Assembly: GCA_034687125.1 (NCBI GenBank)
Contig: JAQGBZ010000154.1
Location: 62,001 to 126,000, forward strand
Direction of reading: 5' to 3'
DNA length: 64,000 nucleotides
DNA from: Neelides folsomi
Taxonomy: Eukaryota > Arthropoda > Collembola > Neelipleona > Neelidae
A program made the translations under genes and the position numbers. This document shows positions 49,901 to 61,868 of the stretch, in pieces; the first letter of the stretch is position 1; each line of letters opens with the position of its first letter. Under the pieces are notes generated by a model. The model searched no databases. It saw only the letters and a program-made list of their open reading frames with translations, and was not told the origin of the DNA.

Positions 49901-52900
49901 TCCGACCTCCCCCTCTAATTCATTCCGAGGGACGTGAATGACAAAAGGACCACTCCATAATCTCATACATACAAATAGCCCACTTTTTTAAATCTACCTT
50001 TTACCACTACATTATACTAATATTTATATATACAATACTTTCAGTATCAGTTACAGATCTTTCTTGTATGTACTCTAAAAGTAATACTCTTAGATTGGAT
50101 AAGGGTATAGTATCAGTACTTTTACTTATAGGATTTTAAAAGAGGGTTGGATTTATATCCCGAGTATGTGAAAGTGCGTTGGGCATAAGTTCGAATAAGT
50201 GAGTAAGGTCTGAGTTATAAGAGAGATTTAGAAAGTAATTGAGTAAACGAAGAGACTGGAAGAATGTGAATTGTGGAAGAACATCTTGTCAAATTTACCG
50301 TGTTTTACCCCTGAAGCTGGTGAGATGAGCCGGCTCATTCTCTGTCAAGTCTTTGGAAAAGGGAGGTTTGAGTAGTAGATGTGAGAGCATTAGAGCATCT
50401 TGAATCTCTGATTCCTCACTTTCCCCGACTACACGTATCTTATATACATCACCTCACTCTCTTTGCCTCGCTTGCCCTCACAATGTGTTTTGGTTCATTC
50501 CTAGTCTCACACGAAGTGGAAATTCCCTTGACGGCCCTTTTCCCTCAATACCACCTTTCCCTCCGCTACGACGGAAAAATTGGGCTCATGGAGCTAATGC
50601 ACTCCCCCAACGAACCTCAACGACGGCAGATTTATCCACTTGGTCGTATGAGAGAGAAGAAAATTAATTTTTTTTCGCTCCGAGTGAGTCGGGTCATAAA
50701 GTGTGAAGGAACCGAGGGATCGTCCCCTTGACTCCTCACTCACACCGTCCAAACGTGACAATGTGGCAATTCGGTCTTTCGAATTCATTGAGTTATTAGA
50801 AAGTGTTGGAGGAGTGGAGGAACCGGCCGGCCACCCCTTCCAACCCTAACAAAATCTCGGGTATTGTAAGTGGAGTTGTTAGACTGTATACACAAGACTC
50901 TCAAATCAACCCTCGCCCCTGGTGAGCTCGAAGAGGAAACCTTATAAAGAACAACTTCCTTTCTCGACCGGGAAGGAGGAAAAGGCAAAAGTCCCATTGT
51001 GTGTCATTAACAGAAGAGCATTCCTCAATGCACAGTCCTCAATCCTACTACGTGTATATGGGAAAGCCACAATGCTGGCCCTCCGGTTCGGAGATAAAAG
51101 TGGAAAACGGGGTGAGGTGGGGAATTCGCCGAGGAGAAACCGCCTCTCTGGCAGATTAGGTAAACTCTTCAAAGTTATTATCTTCTTTCCTCTATCCAGT
51201 CAGTGCGGGAGAGGAACTGTGTATGTACGTATCTGTATGTATGAATGCACTCAATGCGGAATCTCTCCGTCCGCAAAAACTTTCTCAACTCAATAATCAT
51301 AATGATAGAAGCGGATTTCATTTTCCTAATGATTTCATCTCATCTCCTTTGAAGGAGTAAATCTACCCGAGGTGCTCATTTTGGCTCTCCCATGAATGAT
51401 CTAGACGGAAGGGGCTTGGGCGGTGCGGGAGAGGATAAAGGACGGCAGGAGTGTGTTAATTACATAATTGGACTTCTTTCGGGCTTCCTATTTGAAAAGA
51501 GGTATTGAGGCATGGTGGGACGAGGCGGAAGGAGGGCCGGCGAAATAAAATAAAGCCAACTGCCAACGTGGGTTCATTTGGAGAGAAAGGAGTCAACACA
51601 TTACATCACATTTCATTTCATTAGATGACAGTCTTCTCTATTCCTTTCATCGCGGAGGAGGAGAAAGGTCGAAGAGTAAATTGAGTGATTTCTTCTTCTC
51701 AAACCCCTTCTTCTATGGAATCCTCCCTGAATGGTGTACAGGGAAAGACGGGGGCTTCTCCGACCCAGGCGGACAAAATAATGTGCCTTGACTTTTATAT
51801 ACTCTCTCGTGAGAATTGGTCAAAATCCCCACGTCGGCCAACTATAACTTTTTCTCAAAAGTTTGGGCTTACTTCGGTTTAGTTTACCTATTGCACGTTT
51901 GTCCCTCCCTCCCTCTCCCCCCGTCTGTCACATATATCTTTTAAAAAAGAAGCTATTACTATTGCATCTCCTGTCTTCCACCTCTGATCGACTCAAACCT
52001 TCAATTCTACAACTTTCGACTTTCTATTTTTTATTTAATTTAATGTCACCATTATTAATAATTCAGTTTTAGTATACTGATGACTGATGACTACAACCCA
52101 ATATTGGCACAATTGTTTTTAAAATGAGGTTTTATCAATAACTTGAATAACTTTTTTTATAAATTATCGCTTTCCAAATTTCGATTTTAATTGTCTGTGA
52201 TGCCATTACAATTCATTCTTGAAGTTCATCATTTGGATTTTTACAGCTTTTATATTGGGTTCATTCATCTTGGTCCATTAAATTTTTTATGGAATTTTTA
52301 CATTTAAGTCCCATGTCATTCGCATGATTTAAAAAAGAGCTTCAGTAGTAGAGACGTATTAGTACGCTCTCAATGTCAATGAATCAATATTGAATGAGAC
52401 TCGTTTGAAAAATGACGTTATTTCCAACCCCCTTTACCATTAAACCGAAGGTTTAGTGTCCATTTCCCGTTTTGATATCCTTCTAAGCTCTACTTTTTTA
52501 ATGTATAAAATGATAAAAAATATACGAATACGTATCATAACTCTAGTCTGAAATCATGAGGATCTTACATAGATAAGATACATATTACATTAGCCTTTTA
52601 ACTTTCTTTTAATTACATAATATGGTATCATGTATCACATTTATACATAATAGGTACTTTTAATACTTTCTTTCAAGATCAAACGTGACAATTTTGTTTT
52701 TTTAGAGAGCTACAAGAATATATAGAAGCTTTTGAATTTTGAATAGATGTAAAGGAAAGCAGGTGGGGATGAGGGGAAAAGATTTATATGAAATTGATGC
52801 GAATTTAGAGTAGGAGTGAAAAATCCGACTCTTAAAGTTGCTGAATGATTAATATGGTGAGTTGAGAGTTAGGGGAAGAAAGGGGATTTGAGGAAGGATG

Positions 52901-55900
52901 AGGTTCAGATTTTTCTCCCTGAGAAGTGTGTGAGGTTCGAAGGGCTGATGTATGGATTGGGAAGAGTAGCCTATCTCAGCTCGTTAAATTTAAGTGTCGT
53001 TACTATGTTTACCCACGTACTAACTGCCATGGAGGGAGAAGAGACAGGTTGGGCCCGGAATGAAAAAAATTCTTTATTGCTCCTCTACCGGTCCTTGAAC
53101 ATGGCAATTACCTCCTGATTTATATCTCATCTATCCGTCATCTCTCTCCTCGAGGTGACGAAGTGGTGAAGGGGAACAAACAACCAAATAGAAAATACCT
53201 TACCTATACCTTCACTTTAGCCACACATTTCATTTACGTAATTAAGGCATTTAAATAGTGCAAGAATTAGTACTGCAAGAGTCTACTGACGTGTGAATTA
53301 ATACCAATACCAATAGAAAATAAGCAGCCTATTAAATTCATGAACTTAAAAAGCTTTTTTCAAAGCATTCTTAATTTGAAGCAATACGAAGAAAACTTTA
53401 ATTGGATGCTTACTTATATGCTCAACTTTAAAAAAATTAAATATGAAATTTCATTTTCAAATCTCAAAGTGATCTTTCTGCATCGGTGTATATTATCACA
53501 TTTCGCATCATTACTTAGGTATCTATGTACCATATATTGTATATCTGGTAAATGTCTGATTTCCAAGTTTGATTCTATGAATTTTAGGTGAAATGAAAAA
53601 AATTGAGACGCCTTTGCTCTCAATTTCACATCAAAAGCTTAGTTAGTGGACCGAGAGGGAAGTCCAATTTAAAAGTTCCTGGAATTTATGCTACTTCAAA
53701 TTTCATCTGTCATCATAAAATTGTTAAAAGTTTGTCTACCTAGCTAATTAGACCTAATTAAAAATATGTAACATGAAAAAGTTATAATTTGCCTCTTCAC
53801 ATCCGCATATTCTTGTGAATGATCAAACCCTTAAAAACTTATAACTGGTATGGTAAATGAATAAGTTGTCTTAATTGGGCAATAAAAAATAAATTAGTTT
53901 AAGCAGCTCCTCACACGACCTCAGTTACCTCTTTATAAGAGTTCATTACGATGTATTTAAATGTAGGAGAATTTGAATAATTTAGAATCCTTTTCAAATG
54001 TTTTATCCTCCCAGTCTGAGCCAGAGAAAGTTGTGCAAATAGGCCCACTGCTACTTGAGGAACTTCATGAATAATATTCGGGATGGAGAATGGGCATACT
54101 AATTCCAATTCCTGTTTGAGATTCTAATGAAGGCAGAGGGCAGCGGTAAACAAACACGGGATGAGTTATTATTATTCTCAATTCGCATTGAAGGCAGTGG
54201 AGGCGGGAGGCTAACGAGCCTCTTTCCATTCCCCGTCGACGCTCCGGTCTTTTAGTATTCAAAACCCTTTCATTGAGCATTCAGTGACAATTGGAAATTG
54301 AAAAATATTCAAATTCTAAGTAGCCTTTTGGGAAGGGGAGTCATTGGGTCCATCCCTCACCTCAAATTTGCGGAGAAAAGAAGGGATTCTGGAATTCAGT
54401 TCAGGTTCATCTTTTCACTCAGCCGCCACACCTTTTGCATCCCCATGTACATATTAGGAGCCGCCGTTGGTTCAGACCATTCCTTTATATGCACTCGCCA
54501 AAGAGGGTTTATGGGGGAGAGGTCTTTACCTTTTTATGCATATTTTTATTCTTGCTAGTTCTCACCCTAGGAATTCTCGGCGGGTCTTTGGGTGAACCTT
54601 GCTCCACTCGCCGTCCCACACACCCTCGTTTCACATTCTTCCAACATCCTTGTCGGGAGTGGTAAAGGAGGATTTGACTTCAACCCGACACTCGCAAGAC
54701 CGCAGCCACACGGCAGGGAAAACCTCGAGGAAACTTTTTGTCCAAGGCTCGAGTTCCTTGTCAGTGGATAACTTTTTAACTGGGGATGCCTCCGAGTGAT
54801 GCCGGGAATTCGAATTCCCAATATATGTATATGTGTGGGAACCGGGAGGAAAAAAGGACCTTTCAAACTTTCTCACCATTAGCATAGATGTGGGGAGAGG
54901 GGTTTAAGAGGGAACGTGAAAGGAGCTGATTTCATCCCTCTCGCCCGAAAGGGGAGAAAGTAGAGCAGAAAACTTCGATTTTCATTCAAGGACTACACGG
55001 GGAATTGCAAAGAGGGAAAATGATTAAATATTAAGAGAGCCACATTACTACAAGAGTCCGATTAAGAGGAAATGTTATTATTGTAGGGAATATCCCTCCC
55101 CAACCTCGAGTCCATATCTCAAATTTCTTATTACGAATCCGCCCATCCTTCGGTTTACTTAATCGTCACTCTAAGCTCCCACTCGCTCTCGTTATCTTTC
55201 CTTAGGAGGAATTAAGGGAATCCGTAGAAGGCTGGGGAGGAGGACAGCTACAGCTGTTACTTACTTACTATTAAACGGCCCTCTCCCTCTCTCAAAAGGA
55301 GAACATGGAATTATATGAAAATTTATAAATAAAATAAATTAATTCTATCTCCTCGCGCGCTCTCCCCTTCCGAGACATCCTTCTTTGGGGCTGACAAAGC
55401 AACACTCGTTTCCTCCTCACAACTCAACCCTTCTCTCTTGACTCCCGAACTTTGTTAAAACTATTTCCCTTTTTCCTCCGAATGTAAATGAACGGGGCCC
55501 AAATGGTGGAGAGGGGCTACAGCCCTCGACTCTCATTATTCCTCAGGAGTCACCGTAATGAAATGAAGGTGGAAGGGCCCAAGTTTAAGAAATGAAATAT
55601 TTTCTACCAATCCCTTATTCCCATCCTCAAAACCTCCGAGTTGAACAACACAACATGCATCAATTTCCACTTTTATTTGTTAGAAACTTTGGGTCGAGTG
55701 CAGAAAGGAATGACGTTATTGGACCCAGCGACTCGTACACTTTATTTCATACGACCCGGCCCAAATCCTTTCCCTGTTTACTTTCTAGTGGCCAACAGAT
55801 GCTGGGCTGAGAGAATAAATAATTGCTCTATTATGACTCAATGAAATATAGGGCCAAGTTACGACTTCAAAATCTCTTTAATATATTTAGACTTTATAGT

Positions 55901-57515
55901 TAGGGCCTGGGAGTTTATGGGACGTACATCTGATTTCTCATTTTGAGCCTTGGAAATCTTTCGTATTTTAATAATGCTGCATTCTTCGACTCCTCCATTC
56001 AAAAGATGTGAGAGCGGAAATCGGAGGGAGCCAATTTTACTAGCGAACCAAATGTTGTCCAAATATACATGGGCCACTTCCGTGATGGAATTGATAGTCT
56101 CTAAAGAGACCTTAGTGTTGTGATGGGATAAGTGAACTGACAGCCGCTTCTTCTGAAGCTCTTCGTCTCAATTTTCTTTATTTATTCAAATCCCTTTATG
56201 AATATGAATATCAATATTTGAGCCCACTCTGCGCCGTGCCCTCAAGATGACTCCTGTCAGGGTTCCAGCTATTTAACCACCCGTCATATTCTCAAAAGTC
56301 AAGCGGCACACGAGGAGCGTTCCGGGCCCAAAGGCCTAATGGATAAGATGACACTTCCCGAGACACCCGGACTCCAACAAGGCCAGAGTGTGTGTCAAAT
56401 GTCAAATTATCAATTTCATCTTTAAGATTCAAGAATAATAGGAGGTGTCCAAAGGTGAAGTGCTCTTCTGCCTCAAGACCTCTCATCCATATTCTAATTT
56501 CCCCTTAACTCCCCGACTTGGCGAATATCCCTGGGATGGAGTAAACGAGATAATAAGTAGAGAAAATCCTCCCTGGTGGAAGGTGGGACAGCGGGCGTAA
56601 TGCAATAATCTGATTTCTCAAATTTCTCACTCGTGTATTATATGAGGAGGTAAGCTCGTTTTATCCCTTGTAATGAATCTTGCATAAGATAAGATGTAGG
56701 TTAAGTCGTGGCTTACCTTTCTCTCCCTTATCTTTCCCCTCCTTGTCTTCTCGTTGAGCTTGTGATAGTGGCAGTGAGTGCGTGATGGGGTAACTTCCCC
56801 TTCTCTCTTTCACCCTACTCCACAAAGACACCCTTCTCAATGCTTAGAAGTCTTTCTTTCTCTTCACCAATTCAATTCCAATTTTTCAATGCACTTTTCT
56901 ACAACAAGTTCTCACCTTCTGTTCCTCTAAAGTTTAGTTGTCGGATAGTATCGAACAAAAGTCGAACAAAGTTTTGCTACAATTCCTCTTAAAACAAATT
57001 TGGTATTTAGCAGGATGGTGATAAGGAAATGTTTTATTGAATAAAGATTGACCTGGATATTATTCTTTCAATTGAACATTTCCCCCGTGGTGGGAGAAGG
57101 AGTTGTGAATGAGAGTTGTAGGAGTGAAGTGAGACGTAGTCTGATTCGCCGAGTCGGGAGAGTGGGGAGAGCCAGGGGTTGCTTTTCTCTCTGCCTGCAC
57201 AGAACCTCGGTCCAAGCTCAGCTCCGTCTCGAGCGAGAATGAGAATGGATCTAGAAACTCCAGGAAACTACCCGGTATCACCACCAAACAACCCTGCGTA
57301 TCCCTAAGTACGCCAAAATTACACAATTATTCTTTAAAAGTTATTTCTAAATATTGAACATATGAAGGCTTCACTTATCTATTATTAATTAATCCAATAT
57401 ATTAGCTTTACATTAAAAATATTTATAATTTTGTCCGTCTTTGGAAAAATAGAGAATCAATACTTAAATTAAAAAGTTTTGATTTAATGTTTAAAGTACG
57501 AGTACATATCTGAAC
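31918..57515. other. Gene-poor, purine/pyrimidine-tract-rich region upstream of the MYT1-family gene
   Basis: No reading frame of more than about 180 codons, no frame with a recognisable domain, and no chain of phase-compatible exons on either strand. The sequence is clearly less AT-rich than 10-25 kb and is full of GAGAG/CTCTC, GGGAGG and CCTCCC runs on both strands. It starts just upstream of the first coding exon of the MYT1 gene, whose acceptor at 31918 implies a further 5' exon, so part or all of it may be that gene's first intron and enhancer landscape. Small items inside: a palindrome at 32757 and a run of 11 G at 35682-35692. Confidence 0.6.
32757..32772. repeat. 16-bp perfect palindrome
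   Basis: GCTCATAGCTATGAGC reads the same on both strands. It lies about 840 bp upstream of the acceptor of the first coding exon of the MYT1-family gene. It could be a dimeric factor site or chance. Confidence 0.5.
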
Positions 57516-58137
57516 ACTATACAATAATACATGTGCATGTAATCCCTTAACCTTATTTACGGGACAGCTATTTTCTCATATAAATAACTTTTTAATTAAT
57601 CAACAAATTGTTATGAAATTTGAACCTAATACGTATAATCTTATGTAGTTTAAGACAAAAAAAAGTTGGGTGTCAAAAGTCGGCCCATCAACTTCAATGC
57701 ACTTCTTGAGTCGCGGTCGCCAATCGTCAATCGCGAGCGGATTATTTTCCATTCTCTATTTAAAGCTTTTTTTAATGGTTCTATTGTTTGATTTGGTTTC
57801 ACACTTACATTTGCTTCTATTTGGTACCATATTTTTAGTTGTCTAATGGATTTAGGTCCGAACTGGATGCTGACTATTCGATATAACATCATAACCAAAC
57901 TCTAAAATGATTCATATTGTAAAAAAGGCTGCGATTGACGTTTGGTGATATCGACTCAAAAAGTGCATTTAAGCCAACCTTTGACGCCAAATATTTTTTT
58001 CCCTTAAACTACATGATATTCTACATATTGGGTTCAAATTTCATGAAAATTGGTTGATTAATAAAAAAAGTTATTTACACGAGAAAAGCGGTCCCATAAA
58101 TATGGTTAAGGGATTACATGTGATGTGTATAGTACCA
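57516..58137. mobile_element. Decayed mariner-type transposon remnant, inverted duplication of the 3' end
   Basis: Arms of about 210 bp at roughly 57516-57740 and 57923-58137 are reverse complements with moderate divergence; both outer ends carry catgtaatcccttaacc or its complement. On the minus strand, 57898-57650 reads IWYQIEANVSVKPNQTIEPL and on to KKALNREWKII, which resembles the C-terminal part of mariner transposases (W-S-x-L-E-x-K-V … K-P … LK-x-AL-x-EW). A frame change then gives DWRPRLKKCIEVDG, like the mariner C-terminus. The right arm encodes a stop-ridden copy of the same end on the plus strand. The transposase is broken and lacks its catalytic core. Confidence 0.65.
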
Positions 58138-61100
58138 ACTCTAAGAAATACGTAAAATACGAATAAATAAATGCTCCAAACGTTTGGTTGAAATCATGCC
58201 TAATTTATGTAAAAAAAGCTTTCTTTTACTGAAATGCATAAATGGTTTTGCAACAATTGTAATGCTTTCACATCTTAAATAACTTATTGAAAATTTCACA
58301 TAAAACCATTGTGGATCAATTTGTAATGATGAGCATCAATCAGGTCAGGGGAGAAGTTGTTGGTCCTAAATGTTTAATAGGCGGAATGGGCAAGTAAATC
58401 GGCATCTGACATGACACTCGAGTGACTGAGACCTAAGGGACACCTACACCACTCAGCCTTGTCTCAGAAGGTAATGGGAATAAGTCGTAAGCGGGATCCG
58501 TCGTATCTCCTTCTGCCTTTTTGGTCCTTGGGGTTTCCCTCGGGCCGCGGGAGGCGGGTTGGGAACGATTGTAAGGTGAATCCACCTTCCCACACAATCT
58601 CCTCATCTCTCCATTCCTTCGTGTATTTCCACCCAACTTCTCTTTCCCCTAAAAACTTTTCTATGTCTTGTCCTCCCAAACTTTCTTCTCGGCAGCAATG
58701 TGTGGATTCCATGCGAACTCATGGTTAATGGTTCAAAGACGGTTTTCTGTCAAAGCCTCTCTTTTCTTCTCTGCCTCTGCTCAAAGCCCTTCAATTTATC
58801 CTCTTTCAATCTTCAGCCTCAATTCACATTCCGCCCTAATTAATTTTAATGGACACAAAGAATTCAAACATTAAATAAAAGCACAAAACATTACGTATAT
58901 ATCTATACAAAAATTTTTCGCTGTAGAATATTAGAATATGTCTGTATGTATACAATCAATAGCCGCATCTTTTAAAAGAAATAGAAATCGTAATGAGTGA
59001 TGGGGCAGAGACGGGCGGATGAAGGAAATGTGCCAGAGGGGACGAAGTTGATAGATAGATAATAGATGGATGGTTCGACTGATATTTGGGGAGCCATGAC
59101 CGAACGAATGTCAGATCCTGGATGTAAATGGGGGAGAGCATGTGTATCTAATAAGAAGAGTTTTTGAGGAGTGGAATCTTGTGTTTTCGTACCTTGCCAT
59201 TAGACGGAAGCCACCTCGGTGGGCGAGGGTAGGCGAGTTTGTTAGGATTACATGTAGAATTCTCCTCCATCCTCATTCCCTCTCTAGCTATTCAACAGAG
59301 TAAAATTCCTCCTGAGGCACGCGAAAAATTGGACAAAACTTTTCCCAAAACTTTTTTTTCAACAAGATTTTTGAGAGAAACCCGGTTATCTGCTCACGCG
59401 GCACTCGCAGAAATTCCCATAGACCTAAGAGGACACACATGGAGGCAGCCCATCACTCCCAACGTTGAAAGTTCTTCTTTAATAGAATATATAATATCTC
59501 ATTAAGAATCCTTATATCATTATGCACAATTCCCTTACAGTATTGAGGAAGGGTTATGAGTTTACCTTCAACTTATGCCCCACCATGAGAGATTCTAATT
59601 CTGAAATTAAATGTATTCGATGGGCTTTTCCAGATATCGCCGAGAGTTGAAGGGTGAAATGAAGAAAGCGGAGAATTCCATTCTGAAGAGTATTGAAGAA
59701 ATGGAAAACTTTTTATCTTTTGCTTGGTTAGGAGTCTTAAAGTTGATCATAGGTTTTGAGCTTACGTTTGCTGAATTGTTCTTTCTCTTTTCCATGTCTC
59801 ATGTTCGCAAGGGGCTTATCAGGAAAGACTCAATTGGCGCCATTGAGGGCCCCGCGCCCATCCGCCTTTCTCATGTTGACGATGCAGTTCGGTAATCTCG
59901 GCTAATCATACAAGTATCATATCAGTTGACCTATAACTCATCCGCTGCTCAAACAAAGTTGAGAGTAAAATACATCCCAACGGCATGGTAAGGAGGTGTG
60001 TAAAGCCGGGTTGTGCAGAGATGAGCCTCCATTTGGAGCGGTTGGCCTTTTGCCTTAAACTCTTAATTTCTCCTTCCCTCCCCGAGGTTCCGGAGGCAAG
60101 CAGGGTCTTATCAGAATATGAGGGGATAGTAGATGGCTGATCTCCAGCAGAGCTATAGGCAGTTTATATAGATATAATTATACGAACGATGGTTCCTCAG
60201 CCGCCTCCCTCTTCCCTTCTTTAATTACTGGCGTGTTAATGTGGGTTCCAGGCGTTCAAGTCCTTGTCAAAAACAGCCTCCCTATTTCTTAGGGAAAGAA
60301 CCTCAACGGAGTGAAATGAGGCTCTGGTGCTATTCACTCCCAGAGTCCATCGCATCTCTCAACGGAGACCCCCACGGACTAATTCCCTTCTTCATCTCTC
60401 CGCTCTTCTACGTGCGGAATTGGGAAGAAAAGGCCCATTGAATCGAAACTATACCACCCTCGTAAAAATCTATAAGGAATAATGGGGCCGTATTTAATCC
60501 CTCCGCCTCCTGAATTTCATTCAATTCACAATTCCCTATTTATTATTGTCTAATCTTCCCCAGGAATCAAAAGGCTATTATGAAGGGCAGATGATCTCAG
60601 CCCAAACCCATTGACTCCAGCTTTTATGACATTAGTCAACTCAGAGAAGACTCCAAAGACAAACTGAATCTGAACAATTAAGGGGCCGAAATAATAAAAT
60701 CTCGGAAACTTAGCCAGTGGCGTGCCGCGGCCCTTTTAGTTCTCCCTATTAAAATGATGAAAGTGGAAGAATGCGAAGACAGTTGGGCTGGAAAGTTAAT
60801 GAGCGGGGGTAAAAGTGGTAATATTGGGTAAATTTAAATAATTATTCTTCGAAGAAGGGCTGTGGACGGAGGCGGAATTGAATTAGGCGGATGCAGGCAT
60901 GCATTCTTATTAATTCGGGATTTCAACATAATTAGGGCTTAGACATTTTGATGGATTTCCCCATCTCGGCCCGAACCGCAAGCTTCTTGTCCGTTGGCTT
61001 CTCTCTGGGAAGAGGGAAGCTGGTGAAACAAAGAGTAGAACCACAGCATTTGCATCCCTACCACTCTCCACTTGATTTTCAAATTCGATTTAGATTAGTG

Positions 61101-61828
61101 AATGGTGTTCTGATTCCTCAGCGCCTACTTATTATAAGTCTTACCCCGTCCGCCTCCTTATTTATTGGAGGGAGCTACAGCAGCCATTGTATTCCGCCGA
61201 GGCAAAGGAGATTTGGGAAAAACCAGAACAGAGGGAAATCAGAGTCAAATTTAATTTCGAGACTCGGAGCGAGTGGTTGCAAAGCCTTTTCCACCAAAAC
61301 TATGCAAGAAGTCTGGGAGAAAAGAAAACAAGTATTTTAATTGCCCTGAATTCCGAATTCGGCATTCTAAATAAGTGTGGGAAGCGAAGGAGTTTGCAAG
61401 AGTCGTCAAAACCATGTCCTTACAGCCTGATTTCCTCATCTTGCAATTTCCAACAAGAATGTCCAACAAAGATTTCCCAACTTTTCCCCATTGTCTCTGT
61501 ACTTTCAACTGGCGGGGTTGTAAGAATCATCATAATTCATATTCAAATGCTTCAATTTCTCATTCAAGGCGTGGAGTCAATAAGAGGGCGAGTCAGAGGT
61601 CCCAGATTGTGTCTCGAAATTAGTAGAAGGAAGGAAATGAAAATGGAGGGCCACTGGGTCCCATTCTCTCCGAAACACTGGGAGGAAGGAGGAATTCATA
61701 AGAGAGCTCTCTCTGATTGAGATACTCGAGGTCCATGGACCCGAGCAGCTCTCATGTTCTGGTGATAATCAGGTGATATACGGTTTCTCTTCGAATCTCT
61801 GAGCTCCTTTCTCTCCGCCTCTGATCTT

Positions 61829-61868
<40 letters not shown>

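Noticed and set aside
61187-61720. Reading frame of 177 codons on the plus strand
   Set aside because: No recognisable domain, no splice-compatible partners, and several overlapping frames of similar length on both strands; expected by chance in less AT-rich, tract-rich DNA.
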